Assembly: GCF_016808335.1 (NCBI RefSeq)
Contig: NC_053149.1
Span: 27,649,339-27,713,338, forward strand
Direction of reading: 5' to 3'
Source: Panicum virgatum
Taxonomy: Eukaryota; Streptophyta; Magnoliopsida; Poales; Poaceae
Length of the DNA: 64,000 bases
Of this stretch, positions 46,431-57,307 are shown piece by piece. Made by a program: the position numbers and the translations under genes. Each line of letters starts with the position of its first letter. Position 1 is the first letter of the stretch. The notes beneath the pieces were generated by a model that worked only from the letters and a program-made list of their open reading frames with translations, was not told the origin of the DNA and searched no databases.

Positions 46431-46448
46431 TAAGCATGGGGGGAGAGG
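46431..46448 (+). other. Internal polypurine-like tract in Z
   Basis: TAAGCATGGGGGGAGAGG lies about 60 bases after the extra ORF stop. It closely repeats the true purine tract at 48171-48187 (GCTAAGCATGGGGGGAA). Confidence 0.6.
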
Positions 46449-48170
46449 TGTGATGGCTCGTAGATTGAATTTTGTTAGTCTTTGTTTAGTCGAAAGTTCG
46501 TCGTGTGCATGTCTTTAATTTCGTTTGTGTGAGAATCATAGTCTAGCGTTGTGTGTTTTATATTTCGCATGTGTGAGAGTGAGTCTTAAATTAGTGTTGA
46601 GTTATGAAAACAAAATGAAAAGAGTATTTGTTTTTTGTTGGATCGTGCAATTTTATTTATGCATTCAGTTTTACTTTATTTTTTTAAAGCAATTGTTCAC
46701 GAGCGTTGTCATGAAAATTAATTCTTATTTGTGGAGCTTAGTAAATTATTCGTCCATGTTAATACCCACACTTGAGCTTTGATCTAGCGCTTGGTTTTGA
46801 TTACGCTTGTGAGTAAGGCATGATTTGGAGGACTTTAATTTCATAAAAATAATAAAACCCCTACAAACATAAGGTTGATCAAGTTCTTGGCAAGTTGAGA
46901 GTAAAAATCCTATCATCCACAAGCTATATTCGTTCCACCATAAGTATTGGATGTACATTGAGTCGAGTTAGGATTTCTTTCTCTTGGGAGTTTTAATTTC
47001 GAGCAATGATCATGTTCGTATTTTTCATCTCTGAATTGCTAGCCCCGTCAATATTCGGTAATGAGAATTCCTCATTGGAACAACTCATGAAATCTACCGG
47101 ATTCCAAAACCCGAACCTGAGATTATCTTGTTTATTATCCTCTTCCTTGACCACAACCCAATTATGAGGATACGTTATGTTCCTGCGCATGAGTTGTATA
47201 AAACATAATTTTGGGATGAAGAAAGGAAGGAGTACTGGAAAGACGGACCGAATCCGACCTGGGAAAGCCCCAGGTCGGCCGGCCAACACACCTTGGGCCG
47301 GCCGACCTAGGCTCCTCTGGCCTCGGCTCGGGCTCCAAAAATTCAGGGAGCCACTTTGGAGAATTGCGTATCTATGTTTTATAGAAAGTGTCCTATGAAA
47401 AGGTTCGGAAAAGAGAAGGAAAATTCGGGAGAAAGAAAGAAAAGAAAAAAATAAGAAGAGAAGAAAAGAATAAATGAAGGGATTCTATGGTTAGAGAAGT
47501 GCAAAGAGATATCACCTTGTTGTTTGAACAATATCCTCAATTCCAACCATGTGCAATCCGACAACGAGGACGACGTTTGTGCCTTGAAGTCAATCTTTTT
47601 GTAGGCCTTTGCACATGTCCACCATTCTAAATCTTCTTACCATTGAACCCTTTACATTATGGAGAAACTCTCATGATCATTGGCTCGGAAGGTAAGCAAT
47701 CATTAGAAGGTTTTCTTAACTTGACAATATATGTATATACTTTGCTAGCCTCACCTATAGCCCCACTTTATACTTGAGAGACATTTGGGAGATGAGAGTT
47801 TGCAAATAATAATAGCATAGCCACTTATATCGAGAGACATGAAAGGACTTGTGCAAGAATTTTTTGTCCTAACCTTTGTTGCAGGGTATTTTGCTTCTAA
47901 AAACTAAAAAAAAGAAAGAAAAAAACCTCCAAGGATGGCAAGAAAAGCAAGTGTTGTCGATATTCAAGTTGCCAGTTAAAGGTAAGAGTTGTGGAGTAAT
48001 ATTGGATAATTTTTTAAACGCCCATGATATGATTATCCTCGCTGCTCCTCTGACCTTTGTTTGAAGAAATATTGTTAGACTTGTTTGCATAAGTAAATTT
48101 GTCAGTTTGAGAACTCTCGAGCAACCCATGGAAGGACTTGATGATTTGATTTTCTCGAGGACAAGCAAAA
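46449..48170 (+). other. Z long 3' noncoding region
   Basis: About 1.7 kb of mostly AT-rich DNA with no convincing ORF. It contains another GGCCGGCC pair (47273-47307) and a purine-rich run at about 47429-47480. Confidence 0.7.
47273..47307 (+). promoter_or_regulatory. Third GGCCGGCC-type pair in Z
   Basis: GGTCGGCCGGCC (47273-47284) and GGCCGGCCGACC (47296-47307) are separated by 11 bases. The two changed bases are mirror images, so the whole unit is an inverted repeat. No clear TATA box or ORF follows. Confidence 0.5.
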
Positions 48171-48187
48171 GCTAAGCATGGGGGGAA
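48171..48187 (+). other. Z polypurine tract
   Basis: GCTAAGCATGGGGGGAA abuts the 3' LTR start TGTTGG. Confidence 0.88.
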
Positions 48188-49575
48188 TGTTGGTGCTCCT
48201 TAAGTATCCATTTTGTTATACAATTAGGAGAGGTTTTGGTAAATTCTTCGGGATGATTCATGTACTAACCCGCCACTTGGCACCCGAACTTGACCGTTTT
48301 CGATTTTGTCCTGGATTTTGGAGCATGTTGTATTTTGGTAGGAAATTGGACATTTTCGGAGATGTTTCGACGAGACCCATGATCACGCAATAACACGAAG
48401 GAAGACGTAGGCCAAAGCCCAAGCAAAGGACTAAAGGCCATGACGACTAGAAGCCCGTTCATGCACATCCACCCTCCAATAAAGCCCAAAGGACAAAGCC
48501 CACAAGATGAGATCGAGATACTTCGGGGCTAAGCAAAGCAAATAGAGATTTAAGGAAGGATTCTCCGTCCTATCCTTTCCCTCGAAGAAATCTCGAAGAT
48601 AACGATGTCCAACGGGGTGCAATCGTGAAAGGTATAAACTCCAGAAGACTCCAGAAGACTTGGGGAGAAAGGAGGACACGAGGCGGTGAGAAAATGGGCT
48701 AGGCCGGCCGGCTTGGGCCCATTGAGCCGGCCGGCCCAGGCCCTTTCCAGGGAGTCTCAGCCTCCCCTTCGACCTAGGGTTTTCTGAGGCTATTTAAAGA
48801 CCCCTCCTCCAGGCTCACGCGGAGTTCATTCGGGGAGACGATGTCAAGAAGCAGAATCGAGTTAGGCACAAGAGAAAGGCGACATCAGAGGCCTCATCGT
48901 CCCTCGGCGCCGCTGCAAGTTGGAGGACAGCAAAGGATCCATCCCTTGCCGGAGATTTCGTCACCATGATCGACTACGCTTCGCCTAGCTTCATGGGATA
49001 AAGTCCTCGTTTGTTCATGGGGTTGTAAGGAGATCTTGAGTTGTAATTGCTGAATCCTTTATGAGATTGATCTATCACAATTCTTGTTCATGATGCTTTG
49101 ATGCTTTATAGTTCGCGACTTGGCTTTGGGTTTGCTTTGCTCTTGCATGGTTTACTTAGATTACATCAACTATCGTGTTCTTGTTGATTCGTTACCGATT
49201 ATCCTTGTGTAGTGACAGTATGCGGGAGGGAAATGTATTGATCTTGGAACACACCTTTGGTAGATTAGATCCGTTTTTCGTTGCTTGGCGATTACATCTC
49301 TAGTGATCCTAGACCCTATGGACAAATGCTCTTCATATCTTGTGCACACACCTATCATTGCTCACTAGTCTAGATTAGATTAGATTGGTTAGATTAGATC
49401 TATTTCACACTCAATCACTCAATATAGATCTTTTACCAACATCATTAGTGCTTAGTTAAGCATAGTAATACACTTGTTCCATGGATTGATAAACCTTGGG
49501 GGAATACTCTAAGGGAAAAGCTACACGATCCATGCGCTTGCGGTACGTAAATTGGAGCTCTAAGGAGCGTCAACA
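48188..49575 (+). repeat. Z 3' LTR (longer copy)
   Basis: The 1388-bp LTR has TGTTGG/CAACA ends, followed by TSD GGTCC. It retains the ~296 bases (about 49137-49432) missing from the 5' LTR and has a 10-bp tandem duplication CCAGAAGACT at 48641-48660. A TATTTAAA box is at 48791-48798. Confidence 0.95.
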
Positions 49576-50523
49576 GGTCCCCAGGGAGGTGATCGAGCAC
49601 CATCTCGCTATGCACCCCGGTGCGCGGCCCGTACAACAAAATATCCGGCGCCTGGCCCCGGAGAGGCAAGACATGACCAGGTGTGGAAGATGCTCGAGGC
49701 CGGATTTGTCCAGGAGGCCATCCACCCTGAATGGTTGGCCAACCCAGTCGTCGTCCCCAAGGCCAACTGCAAACTCCGCATGTGCGTCGACTACACCAAC
49801 CTCAACAAAGCCTACCCAAAAGATCCTTTTCCGCTACCCTGCATCGACCAAGACATCGACTCCATGGTGGGATGTGACCTCCTTTGCTTTCTGGATGCGT
49901 ACTCCTGGTACCACCAGATCAGCATGGCGAAGGAGGATGAGGAGAAGACATCGTTCACCAGCCCGGTGGGAACGTACTGCTACGTCCGCATGCCCTTCGG
50001 GCTCAAGAATGCTGGTCCGACCTTCCAGCGGACCATGCACATCACTCTCTAGGACTTGCAGTCCCGCAAAGTCGAGGTGTACATCGATGACATTGTGGTC
50101 AAGACCCGGCAGCAGGAAACTTTCCTGCGGGACATGTCGGAAGCCTTCGATAGCCTACGCACCACCCGGCTCAAGCTAAACCTAGAGAAATGTGTCTTTG
50201 GCGTGCCAGCGGGGAAACTCCTAAGTTTCCTAGCGTCGAGCTAAGGCATCAATATGAACCCAGCAAAGGTGGAAGCAATTGACTGCATGAAACCCCCCAC
50301 GCACCTGAAGGAGGCACAATGCCTCACAGGATGCATGGCGATGCTAGGGAGGTTCATCTCCAAGCTCAAGGAGCGGGGCCTCCCTCTCTTCAAGGTGATC
50401 AAAAAAACTAGATGCTTCAATTGGACGGAAGAGGCCGATGTCGCATTTCGGGAGCTCAAGAAATACCTTTCCTCCCCGCCGGTCCTGGTGGCACCCCGAG
50501 ACAGGGAGGAACTCCTTCTGTAA
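49576..50523 (+). pseudogene. pol: W reverse transcriptase
   Basis: The sequence resumes after Z with VIEHHLAMHPGARPV. After a frameshift near 49680, RT motifs follow: EAGFVQEAIHPEWLANPVVV, CVDYTNLNKAYPKDPFPLP, FLDAYSWYHQI, MPFGLKNAGPTFQR and the catalytic YIDD box (50089-50100). Stops lie at 50050-50052 and 50242-50244. The thumb (MLGRFISKLKERGLPLF) is present. This RT is of the Tat type (Asn-Lys-Ala-Tyr after the VDY motif). Confidence 0.9.
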
Positions 50524-51186
50524 ATCGCCACCACCCCGCAAGTTGTCAGCACGGTGTTGGCAGCTGAAAGAGATGATGCATGGGACAACACTGGGGTGAC
50601 CTCACAAGGGGAACACCCCCGGGCTACTACCCACGTCCCGACGCCGGCGCCAAGACAACGGACGCGGACGCCCTGAGTCTTGACGTGACCTCCCTAGACT
50701 CTGGGCCAATTACCTCGGACGTGGGTGCAGATGTCCAAAACCCCAAAACGGACACCCCAGGACCCATGGGAACGCCGGGGGCTAGACCCGTGAAGACCCA
50801 TCGAGCACAGCACCCAGTGTATTTCGTCAGCGAGGTACTCCGGGACGCCAAGGAGCGCTACCCACAAGCACAAAAAAATGCTATATGCCATCCTCATGGC
50901 ATCCCGCAAGCTGCGCCACTACTTCCAAGCCCACAAGATCACCATCGTCACGTCATACCCCCTGAACTAGATTCTCCAAAATAGGGAAGTTACCGGGCAG
51001 ACGGTGAAGTGGGCCATAGAGCTGGCTGAGTTTGAACTCTGATTCACCCCGTGGCATGCCTTCAAAAGTCAAGCCCTCGCCGACTTCGTCACAGAATGGA
51101 CCTCTGTCCCTGACGTGGAGGTGGCGGAAGAAACCGCCATACCGCCGTCTGATGGCAACAAACCCTAGACTATGGAGTGCTAGTGC
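50524..51186 (+). pseudogene. W RNase H (first), degraded
   Basis: Fragments in several frames: HPVYFVSEVLRDAKERYPQAQK, LYAILMASRKLRHYFQAH, then WAIELAEFEL and QALADFVTEWT. This is the classical gypsy RNase H followed by the connection segment of Tat elements. Several TAG stops interrupt it. Confidence 0.75.
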
Positions 51187-51561
51187 ATGAATTTCGATGG
51201 CTCGCTGACCCTCCAGGGAGCCGGGGCTGGGGTGGTTCTTACCTCCCCGGACGGTCGCACCCTCAAGTACGCTGTTCAGCTAGGCTTCCGAGCCACGAAC
51301 AACATGACTGAGTACGAGGGTCTCCTCACCGGATTGCGAGCTGCCATTGGGTTAGGTGTCCACCGCCTGCTGGTACGAGGCGATTCCCAGCTCATCATAA
51401 ACCAAGTCTCTAAGGAGTATCAATGCGTCGACCCTCAAATGGCCGCCTACGTGGCCGAGGTCAGGCGTATGGAACAGCACTTAGACGGACTGGAGCTGCG
51501 ACATGTTTCGAGGAAAGAAAACATAGAGGCTGATGAGCTATCCCGGCTCGCTTCCTCATGA
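51187..51561 (+). pseudogene. W second RNase H (plant-type aRNH)
   Basis: An open frame of 124 codons: MNFDGSLTLQGAGAGVVL (Asp of the first catalytic site), TNNMTEYEGLLTGLRAA (Glu), VRGDSQLIINQV (Asp), ending IEADELSRLAS (Asp). These are the four acidic sites of RNase HI. A second RNase H after the first is a hallmark of the Tat lineage. This is the best-preserved W domain. Confidence 0.85.
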
Positions 51562-51727
51562 GCTCCATTACCCCTCGGGGTGTTCGAAGAAAAGCTATGC
51601 CGACCTACCATCACCGTTGCCGAACGTGACGAAGGGGGAAGCCCGCCGTCGAGCGGGGGGGACCTAGGCCCTGCCACCCACTAAAGCCAACCACTTCGCC
51701 TCAGCATGTCCTCAGGCCCGGTCTTGG

Positions 51728-52958
51728 ATGGATGACTTTCGCGGCTACCTGAAAGAAAAGTTCCTTCCCGACGATGATGCAACCGCGGAACGGATAGCAC
51801 GACAGTCCAAATGCTATGCCATGGTAGATGGGGTTCTATATCGGCGCGGCACGGACAGGGTCTTTCTCCGGTGCATCTCTCGGGAAGAGGGTGGCGAGAT
51901 ACTCGCCGACATCCATGATGGCGAGTGTGGGAGTCACTCATCCTCCCGCACACTAGTAGGGAAGGCCTTTCGGCATGGCTTCTACTGGCCAACAGCCCTC
52001 CAGGATGTAGCCGAATTGGTTAAGCGCTGCAGAGCCTGCTAGTTCCATACAAAGTAGATACACAAACCGGCACACGCACTACACACCATACCCCTGTCAT
52101 GGCCGTTCACGGTTTTGGGGCTCGATATCTTGGCACCTTTCCCAACAACCATCGGGGGTTACAAATGGTTGTACGTCGGGATCGACAAGTTCACGAAGTG
52201 GCCCGAAGCAACTGCGGTCATGAAAGTCAACAAACTCGGCACTCAAGTTCATCAAGGATCTGGTGGCCCGCTTTGGAGTCCCGAATCAGATCATCACCAA
52301 CAATGGGACCCAATTCACCAGCAACCTCTTTGGGGATTACTGCGATGACATGGGCATCAAGTTATGCTTTGCCTCCGTTGCTCATCCACATAGCAACGGA
52401 CAGGCAGAGCAAGCCAACGCAGAAATCCTCAAGGGGTTAAAAACCTGGACCTACAACGAGCTCAAAAAACATGGGTCCGGATGGATAGATGAACTCCCGG
52501 CAGTGGTGTGGGCAAATCACACCACCCCAAACCAAGCAACCGGGGAAATGCCTTTCTTTCTTGTTTATGGCTCTGAAGCAGTCCTCCAGGCCGAACTGAC
52601 CCTGGGAAGCCCTTGGGTGTGGGCTTACCAGGAAGATGATCAGGATCAATGGCGCCAAGAAGACGTGCTCTACCTGGACGAAGTTCGTTGCCTAGCGGCG
52701 CTGAAAGCAGCTCGTTATCAGCAAGCCCTCCGCTGACACCACCAGTGCCACATACAACCAAGATCTGTCCAAGTCAGAAACCTAGCACTACGCCGTTTCC
52801 AATCATGCGATGGGATGAAAAAACTCTCACCTACGTGGGAAGGCCCTTTCCGTGTGATGGAAGAACGCCGGCCCGGCGTGTTTAGGCTCACCGACAAGGA
52901 CGGGATGCAAGTACCTAATGTCTGGAACATCGAACACTTCCGTAAGTTCTATCCGTAG
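51728..52958 (+). pseudogene. pol: W integrase
   Basis: The zinc-finger region has RCISREEGGEILADIHDGE and VAELVKRCRAC. After a TAG at 52040-52042 come LDILAPFPTTIGGYKWLYV (first Asp), a frameshift near 52240, FGVPNQIITNNGTQF (the second site reads Asn-Asn instead of Thr-Asp) and HPHSNGQAEQAN (Glu). The C-terminus is split by a TGA near 52734 and ends WNIEHFRKFYP with TAG at 52956-52958. Confidence 0.87.
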
Positions 52959-54890
52959 ATAGGGGAGAGTCCCTACGCTCCGGCATAAGGACCAAGCAAC
53001 CTGAGGCCACCACAGGAAGCTTGGCCCGAGGGCTCCCTCCTACCTATGTACCACCCTGCTCTTCTGATTACAATAAACATGTTTCGAATTCCCTACAATT
53101 TCAAAATTTTTTCGTGTGTCTCGGTAAGTGGGTGCTTAGCATCATGACCGAAGGACACTCTCGATCCATCGGCACACTAGTTGTGGGGCTCACAGGCTCT
53201 TCCCGGCCAACTCCAATTCCCTACTTGGCCTTTGGACCCCAGGATCGGTTGCTCACCGGGAACCCTACTCCCGCGCCAACCTCATGCACCGAGAAGCTCT
53301 GGAGTACTGATCGGGCAACCACCGTGGACCTTAAATCCTTTCCACATAAGGAACAACGGAAGAAAGTAAAGTTTCCCACACACAAAAAAGGTCGAAGCTG
53401 ACTGGGATCTCGGGATCCTAGAAAAGAACTTTATTGCTTTGTTCGGTATGTACACAGAGCATGTGCGGATCTGGATACATGAAGCTTCCGCGAAGAACTT
53501 CCTGGCCCTCTAGGACCACCACGTCGCGGCCGGAGCGGGGCTACAGTGAGGCAAAAAAGGTCCTGCCCGCTCCAGCCACGAGCACGAATGGCAGTGGGGC
53601 CAATCTGTAGATCCGGGGCATGGGAGAAGATAAGCTCAACTGCTTGTCCACTCCGCGTACCCCGGCCGGCATGTTGGAGCGACTGCATGCAAAGTAGTGG
53701 CCCCCGCCAAAGATGCCGTCGAAGACGCTTGATGACCTCCGTGCAGCCAGTGAAGCAGGCGGCGCCCTCCCACAACGCATCGCTAGAGGAAATACCGACG
53801 CTGGGGAGGATGAGAAAGGCTCAGAGCCACTCATCTACACCAGCAGCAACGGCCAGTGCCATCCACCAGAGAAGACCGCAAGCTGGTGAGGAAGATGAGG
53901 GTCCCTCATCGGCCGATGGAGACCTCCATCAAACGGTGGCCGGGAGGGGGGTAGCAGCCCCCAAGCAGGTAGCAGTAGAGGCAGAGTCAGCGAACACAAG
54001 TGCTCTGAGATAGAGCGCTCACAGCTGCACTTCCTCCTCTTCCCGGGAAACAAGCGCTCCTTTGACCCCTCTCGACTACGCTTGAGTCAGAGGGTAATGC
54101 ATCAAGGCCAGCAGGAGTGGTGAATTAGCGGCGGAGGCCTTGTGCGTGGCACGTGGAGGCGGGCAGGTCGGTTGCCAGGATGGCTTCCATGGGCGGTGCC
54201 AGGAGATTGAGTTTGCTGTCAATTTAGATCGACGATGGGGTGGATGGCGCGGTGTGGCAGGCTTACGGGCGGCCAGTGCGAAGGGGAAAGGGGCCAGGGA
54301 GAGCTGGAGGGGGCCGGGTGGCGAGGCTAGGCGGCAAGCCATGGGCGGAGAAGACCGATGGCGGCCAAAACTGCGGCGAGGGGCGGCACCCTTGTTTGGC
54401 AGACAAAGGGAGAAGAAGACAGGGTGGTTTTGAAATTTTCAAGAAGTTTAGGTGGCTAACTGTAAAATAAAATTTCCCGTTGATCTAGGGCTCAGATGAA
54501 AAACTGTTCAACATGAAAGTTGTGTAGTTTTTCAAGATCTATAACTTTCATGTTGTACAAAAATTAACTAGGTCAAAGGATTTTAAAATATTTTCAAATC
54601 CGCCAAAACTTTCATTTGCAAATAAACATAACTTAAGTTTTAAAATTGCAAGGGCAGCCCTAGACATAAATATTTCTTTTTATGAGGGTAAAAGTGAAAA
54701 ACAAGATATGCATTTTTAACCCCTCACAAAATTTGAAATTTTGCCTTATGCAAAACTATTTTGTAAAAAGAGCATTATACTTTTCCAAGATTATAAAAAT
54801 ACCCTTGGTATAGAAATCATGGTTTAAATTTTCAAATAAACACAAACACAAAAGCTATATTTTTAACCCACAAAACCTGGTTTGTCACAT
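52959..54890 (+). other. W spacer between pol and antisense ORF
   Basis: No gene is confidently recognised. The part at 53430-54420 is GC-rich with short minus-strand frames (for example 53541-53834) that could be 3' exons of the antisense gene. From 54430 to 54890 it is AT-rich with one clear hairpin. Confidence 0.5.
54509..54555. repeat. Perfect 13-bp inverted repeat in the W spacer
   Basis: CAACATGAAAGTT (54509-54521) and AACTTTCATGTTG (54543-54555) flank a 21-base loop. The stem is perfect in an otherwise decayed element. Confidence 0.75.
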
Positions 54891-55047
54891 CGGGCACGCT
54901 CCCGCTCGCGCCGATGGCGCCGCCCCCTCTGGGCGCTTGGCCCAGGCCATCGCCTCCGCCAGGAGGAGGGGGTAGCGGCAGTTGGGCCAGCCCCCGTGCG
55001 TCGGTCACCAGCAGACTACTGATGAAGATCTCTGCTGTAGGATCCTC

Positions 55048-55907
55048 TCACAGGGGCACCACCCCCTCGGCGAAGAAGGCCACCGCCGGGTCCCGTTCCT
55101 CCAAGTCTTCGCCCAACCACGCCGCCACAGTGTCATCGCCAAGGTTGGACTCCGCGCCGTGCGCCATGTGGCCAGCGTCGTCGTCGCCGGCGTAATGCCC
55201 CGCCAGGTGGGGGTGGGCATGGAGCAGGGCGATGCAGCGGCGAAAGAAGTCTGCGGCCACCATGGTCGCGGTGAGGCCCACCGCCTGGAGCGCGACAATC
55301 CAGTCCAACACCGGCCTCCATGCGGCTCCCAGCGCCGGCATCTCGGACCACCGGGGGCTAGTCACCAGCGGCCCCCGAGGAAGAAGAAGGCGTGCGGAGG
55401 GGTCGTCCACCTCCACGTACAGCCGTTGCCATTCCGGGCAAGGGGAAAGAAGTCGTTCCCATGCTGCCTAAAGGAAACACCGCCGACCGTGCGGTTCTAT
55501 AGGGCGGCGACGGGGCCAGGTGAAAGGGAAGGAGACCTCACCAGGCTAAAGAACTGGCGGAAAAGCGCCACCGACGGGTTCACCCCCACAAATGCCTCGC
55601 ATGCATGTGCGAAAAGCGCAAGTGTGAGAATGGCGTTGGGGGTGAGATGCACGAGGTGGAGGCCGTACTCCTCCAGCGCCTCCATGAAGAACGGCGAGTA
55701 TGGAGGGACCAACCCCACCAGGAGGAAGGGGAGAAAGGCCACCACCTCTCGGACATTGTGGAACGCTGAGGAAGCTCCGCACCGACGTAGTACAGTGCCC
55801 GCCAACACTAGCTTCGCCGCCACCCTCAAGGCGGCGTCATCGTCCGCCGCCGAGGGGACGAAGTCCAGGACTCATTTATCGCTAGCCTGCGCACCCTGGC
55901 GACCCAT
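55048..55907 (-). pseudogene. W antisense ORF, 'putative gypsy type transposon' family
   Basis: On the minus strand ATG at 55907 begins MGRQGAQASDK and is cut by a TGA at 55874-55872. The next part has VVAFLPFLLVGLVPPYSP, YGLHLVHLTPNAILTLALF, HACEAFVGVNPSVALFRQFF, the signature of the plant family Pfam calls putative gypsy type transposon (PF04195). A TAG at 55499-55497 and a frameshift near 55435 follow. Then VEVDDPSARLLLPRGPLV and VLDWIVALQAVGL run to about 55048. The role of these antisense proteins is unknown. Confidence 0.8.
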
Positions 55908-56003
55908 GGCGGGAGCTGTGGAAGCTGGAAGCGGAGGCAAGGAAGAAGAGAGAGTTCGCGGGCTAGAGGAGAGTGTAAGCGGCCAGCTATGCCCTACCAT
56001 CCG

Positions 56004-56011
56004 CTTATATA
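56004..56011 (-). promoter_or_regulatory. TATA box of the W antisense ORF
   Basis: The minus strand reads TATATAAG about 97 bases before the ATG at 55907, followed by a CT-rich leader. This suggests that the antisense gene has its own promoter between its start and the 3' LTR. Confidence 0.55.
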
Positions 56012-56195
56012 CGTATGGGCGAGGAGAGACAAATCGACAGGAGTATCCGCTGCCGCGGCACCTCGACTTCCCGGACGGATTCGGCATGGCCCCCCACGAC
56101 GGCGACGTGGGGAACCGGAATGGCTGCAGCATTGATAGGGCTCTTGGCCCCAGCACCAACCCACTCCGCGGGATACCGGTAGGCCCGGGGGCTAC

Positions 56196-57307
56196 TATTA
56201 GCGTAATGGGAACGGGGGTCCCCATTTCTCCGGACTCATGCGCGATTAAGGAGGGCGGAGGCCACTAGCCGAGTCAGCAGGTGACGTCAGCCGAGCGCGG
56301 TCGTGGGCCCCACGAACGTCCACACACATGGTGTGGGCACCCACCGAGAGTGGGATGAGCCTGGCCCGGTGCACGAAACCCGGGGGGACGTTTCCTTCCC
56401 CACGAAGACACACGCCTGGTAAAAAAGATCTTTACCAGACGGTTACGGTGCCTCGTCGCCGTACTCTATACAGAGCCCGAGGGGGTGGGCGGCTTCCCTG
56501 TAAGGGCATCATGATTATGGGGATGCTGTGCGCTTAGAAGATAAGACGATAGGCGGTGGACAGCTTATCTCTATGCTGCCTGTCCCATCAACATGAAGAT
56601 GGACGGTGGCTGGGAACCAGCTCCATTTACTGCACCCCCGTCGTGGTAAAGGCCGGAGTCACCCCGGGCGGAGCCCCGGGGTTGATCGGAGTCGCCGCGG
56701 ACCAGTAGGGTCCACCGGACAAACCCGAGGCCACACTCGTGCCACCCCGGATGTCCACAGGATGCCCCAAAGCGTTCGGATCGGACAGAAGGCCCCGGAG
56801 CGCCTCGAGATGAAGGCCCACCGGCCAGTGTCTACGGCCACCCCGGGCTCTCCCGGGGCGACCCCGGACAGCTCTGACACCGGTGGGACCCCAGGTGGCT
56901 GCTACAGTGGGCCCGACAAGACGCCTACCTACCTAACAGGGGCAGGGCAGTCTGGAAGACGGCGCCCACCATGCAAAGGGTGCGTTCACATTAGTTAGAG
57001 AGCAACAGAGAAGGCAGATGTAGCCTATAAATAGAAAGATTCCAGGACATGTAAAGGGTCCGATCTTTTCGGGACCTAACTAGCACATAGGCACTAGGCT
57101 TGGACTTTCCAACTTGGGATCATCAAGGAACAAACCACCACACACACTATATGTAGGGTGTTACACCTCTCGGCGGCCTGAACCTATCTAACTCCACCGT
57201 CTCAAACGCGCTTCCTTAGGGGAGATCCTTGCATGGTTTATACCCCTGGCCGAATCTCTAAACGGGGATTCCCAGTAATCCCTGCTAGGGGTAATCGTAC
57301 ACCGTCA
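56196..57307 (+). repeat. W 3' LTR
   Basis: The right end (CACCGTCA, 57307) is fixed by alignment to the 5' LTR. The left end is inferred from GGCCCGGGGGCTAC (56182-56195), a typical grass Tat purine-tract context before the LTR. The LTR starts TATTAGCG, so the expected TG would be mutated to TA. A TATA box is at 57026-57032. Confidence 0.7.

Larger units (their letters stand above)
39193..49575 (+). mobile_element. Z: Athila-lineage Ty3/gypsy element with an extra ORF
   Basis: The ends are TGTTGG and CAACA, and the TSD GGTCC is at 39188-39192 and 49576-49580. The 5' LTR is 39193-40274, the 3' LTR 48188-49575. The tRNA-Asp primer site and pol motifs ([27 protein letters not shown], no chromodomain) place it in the Athila lineage. 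After integrase it has a further ORF in the position where Athila elements carry an env-like ORF, then a long 3' noncoding region. The LTRs are similar, so it is probably among the younger insertions. Confidence 0.95.
1389..57307 (+). mobile_element. W: Tat-lineage Ty3/gypsy retrotransposon, host of the nested elements
   Basis: This is the oldest layer. Its own parts are the 5' LTR (1389-2390), gag (2460-3863), protease split by X (3916-4017 and 38685-38956), RT and RNase H (49576-51186), a second RNase H (51187-51561), integrase (51728-52958), an antisense ORF (55048-55907, minus) and the 3' LTR (about 56196-57307). The order protease-RT-RNase H-extra RNase H-integrase, without chromodomain, plus an antisense ORF after pol, is typical of the Tat lineage (Grande, RIRE2 and RIRE3 relatives). 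All genes carry stops or frameshifts. Removing X and Z with one copy of each TSD restores continuous homology. Confidence 0.85.

Noticed and set aside
54982..56268. 428-codon plus-strand ORF
   Set aside because: It is the shadow of the antisense gypsy-type ORF, whose motifs are on the minus strand. The plus frame is basic and low-complexity.
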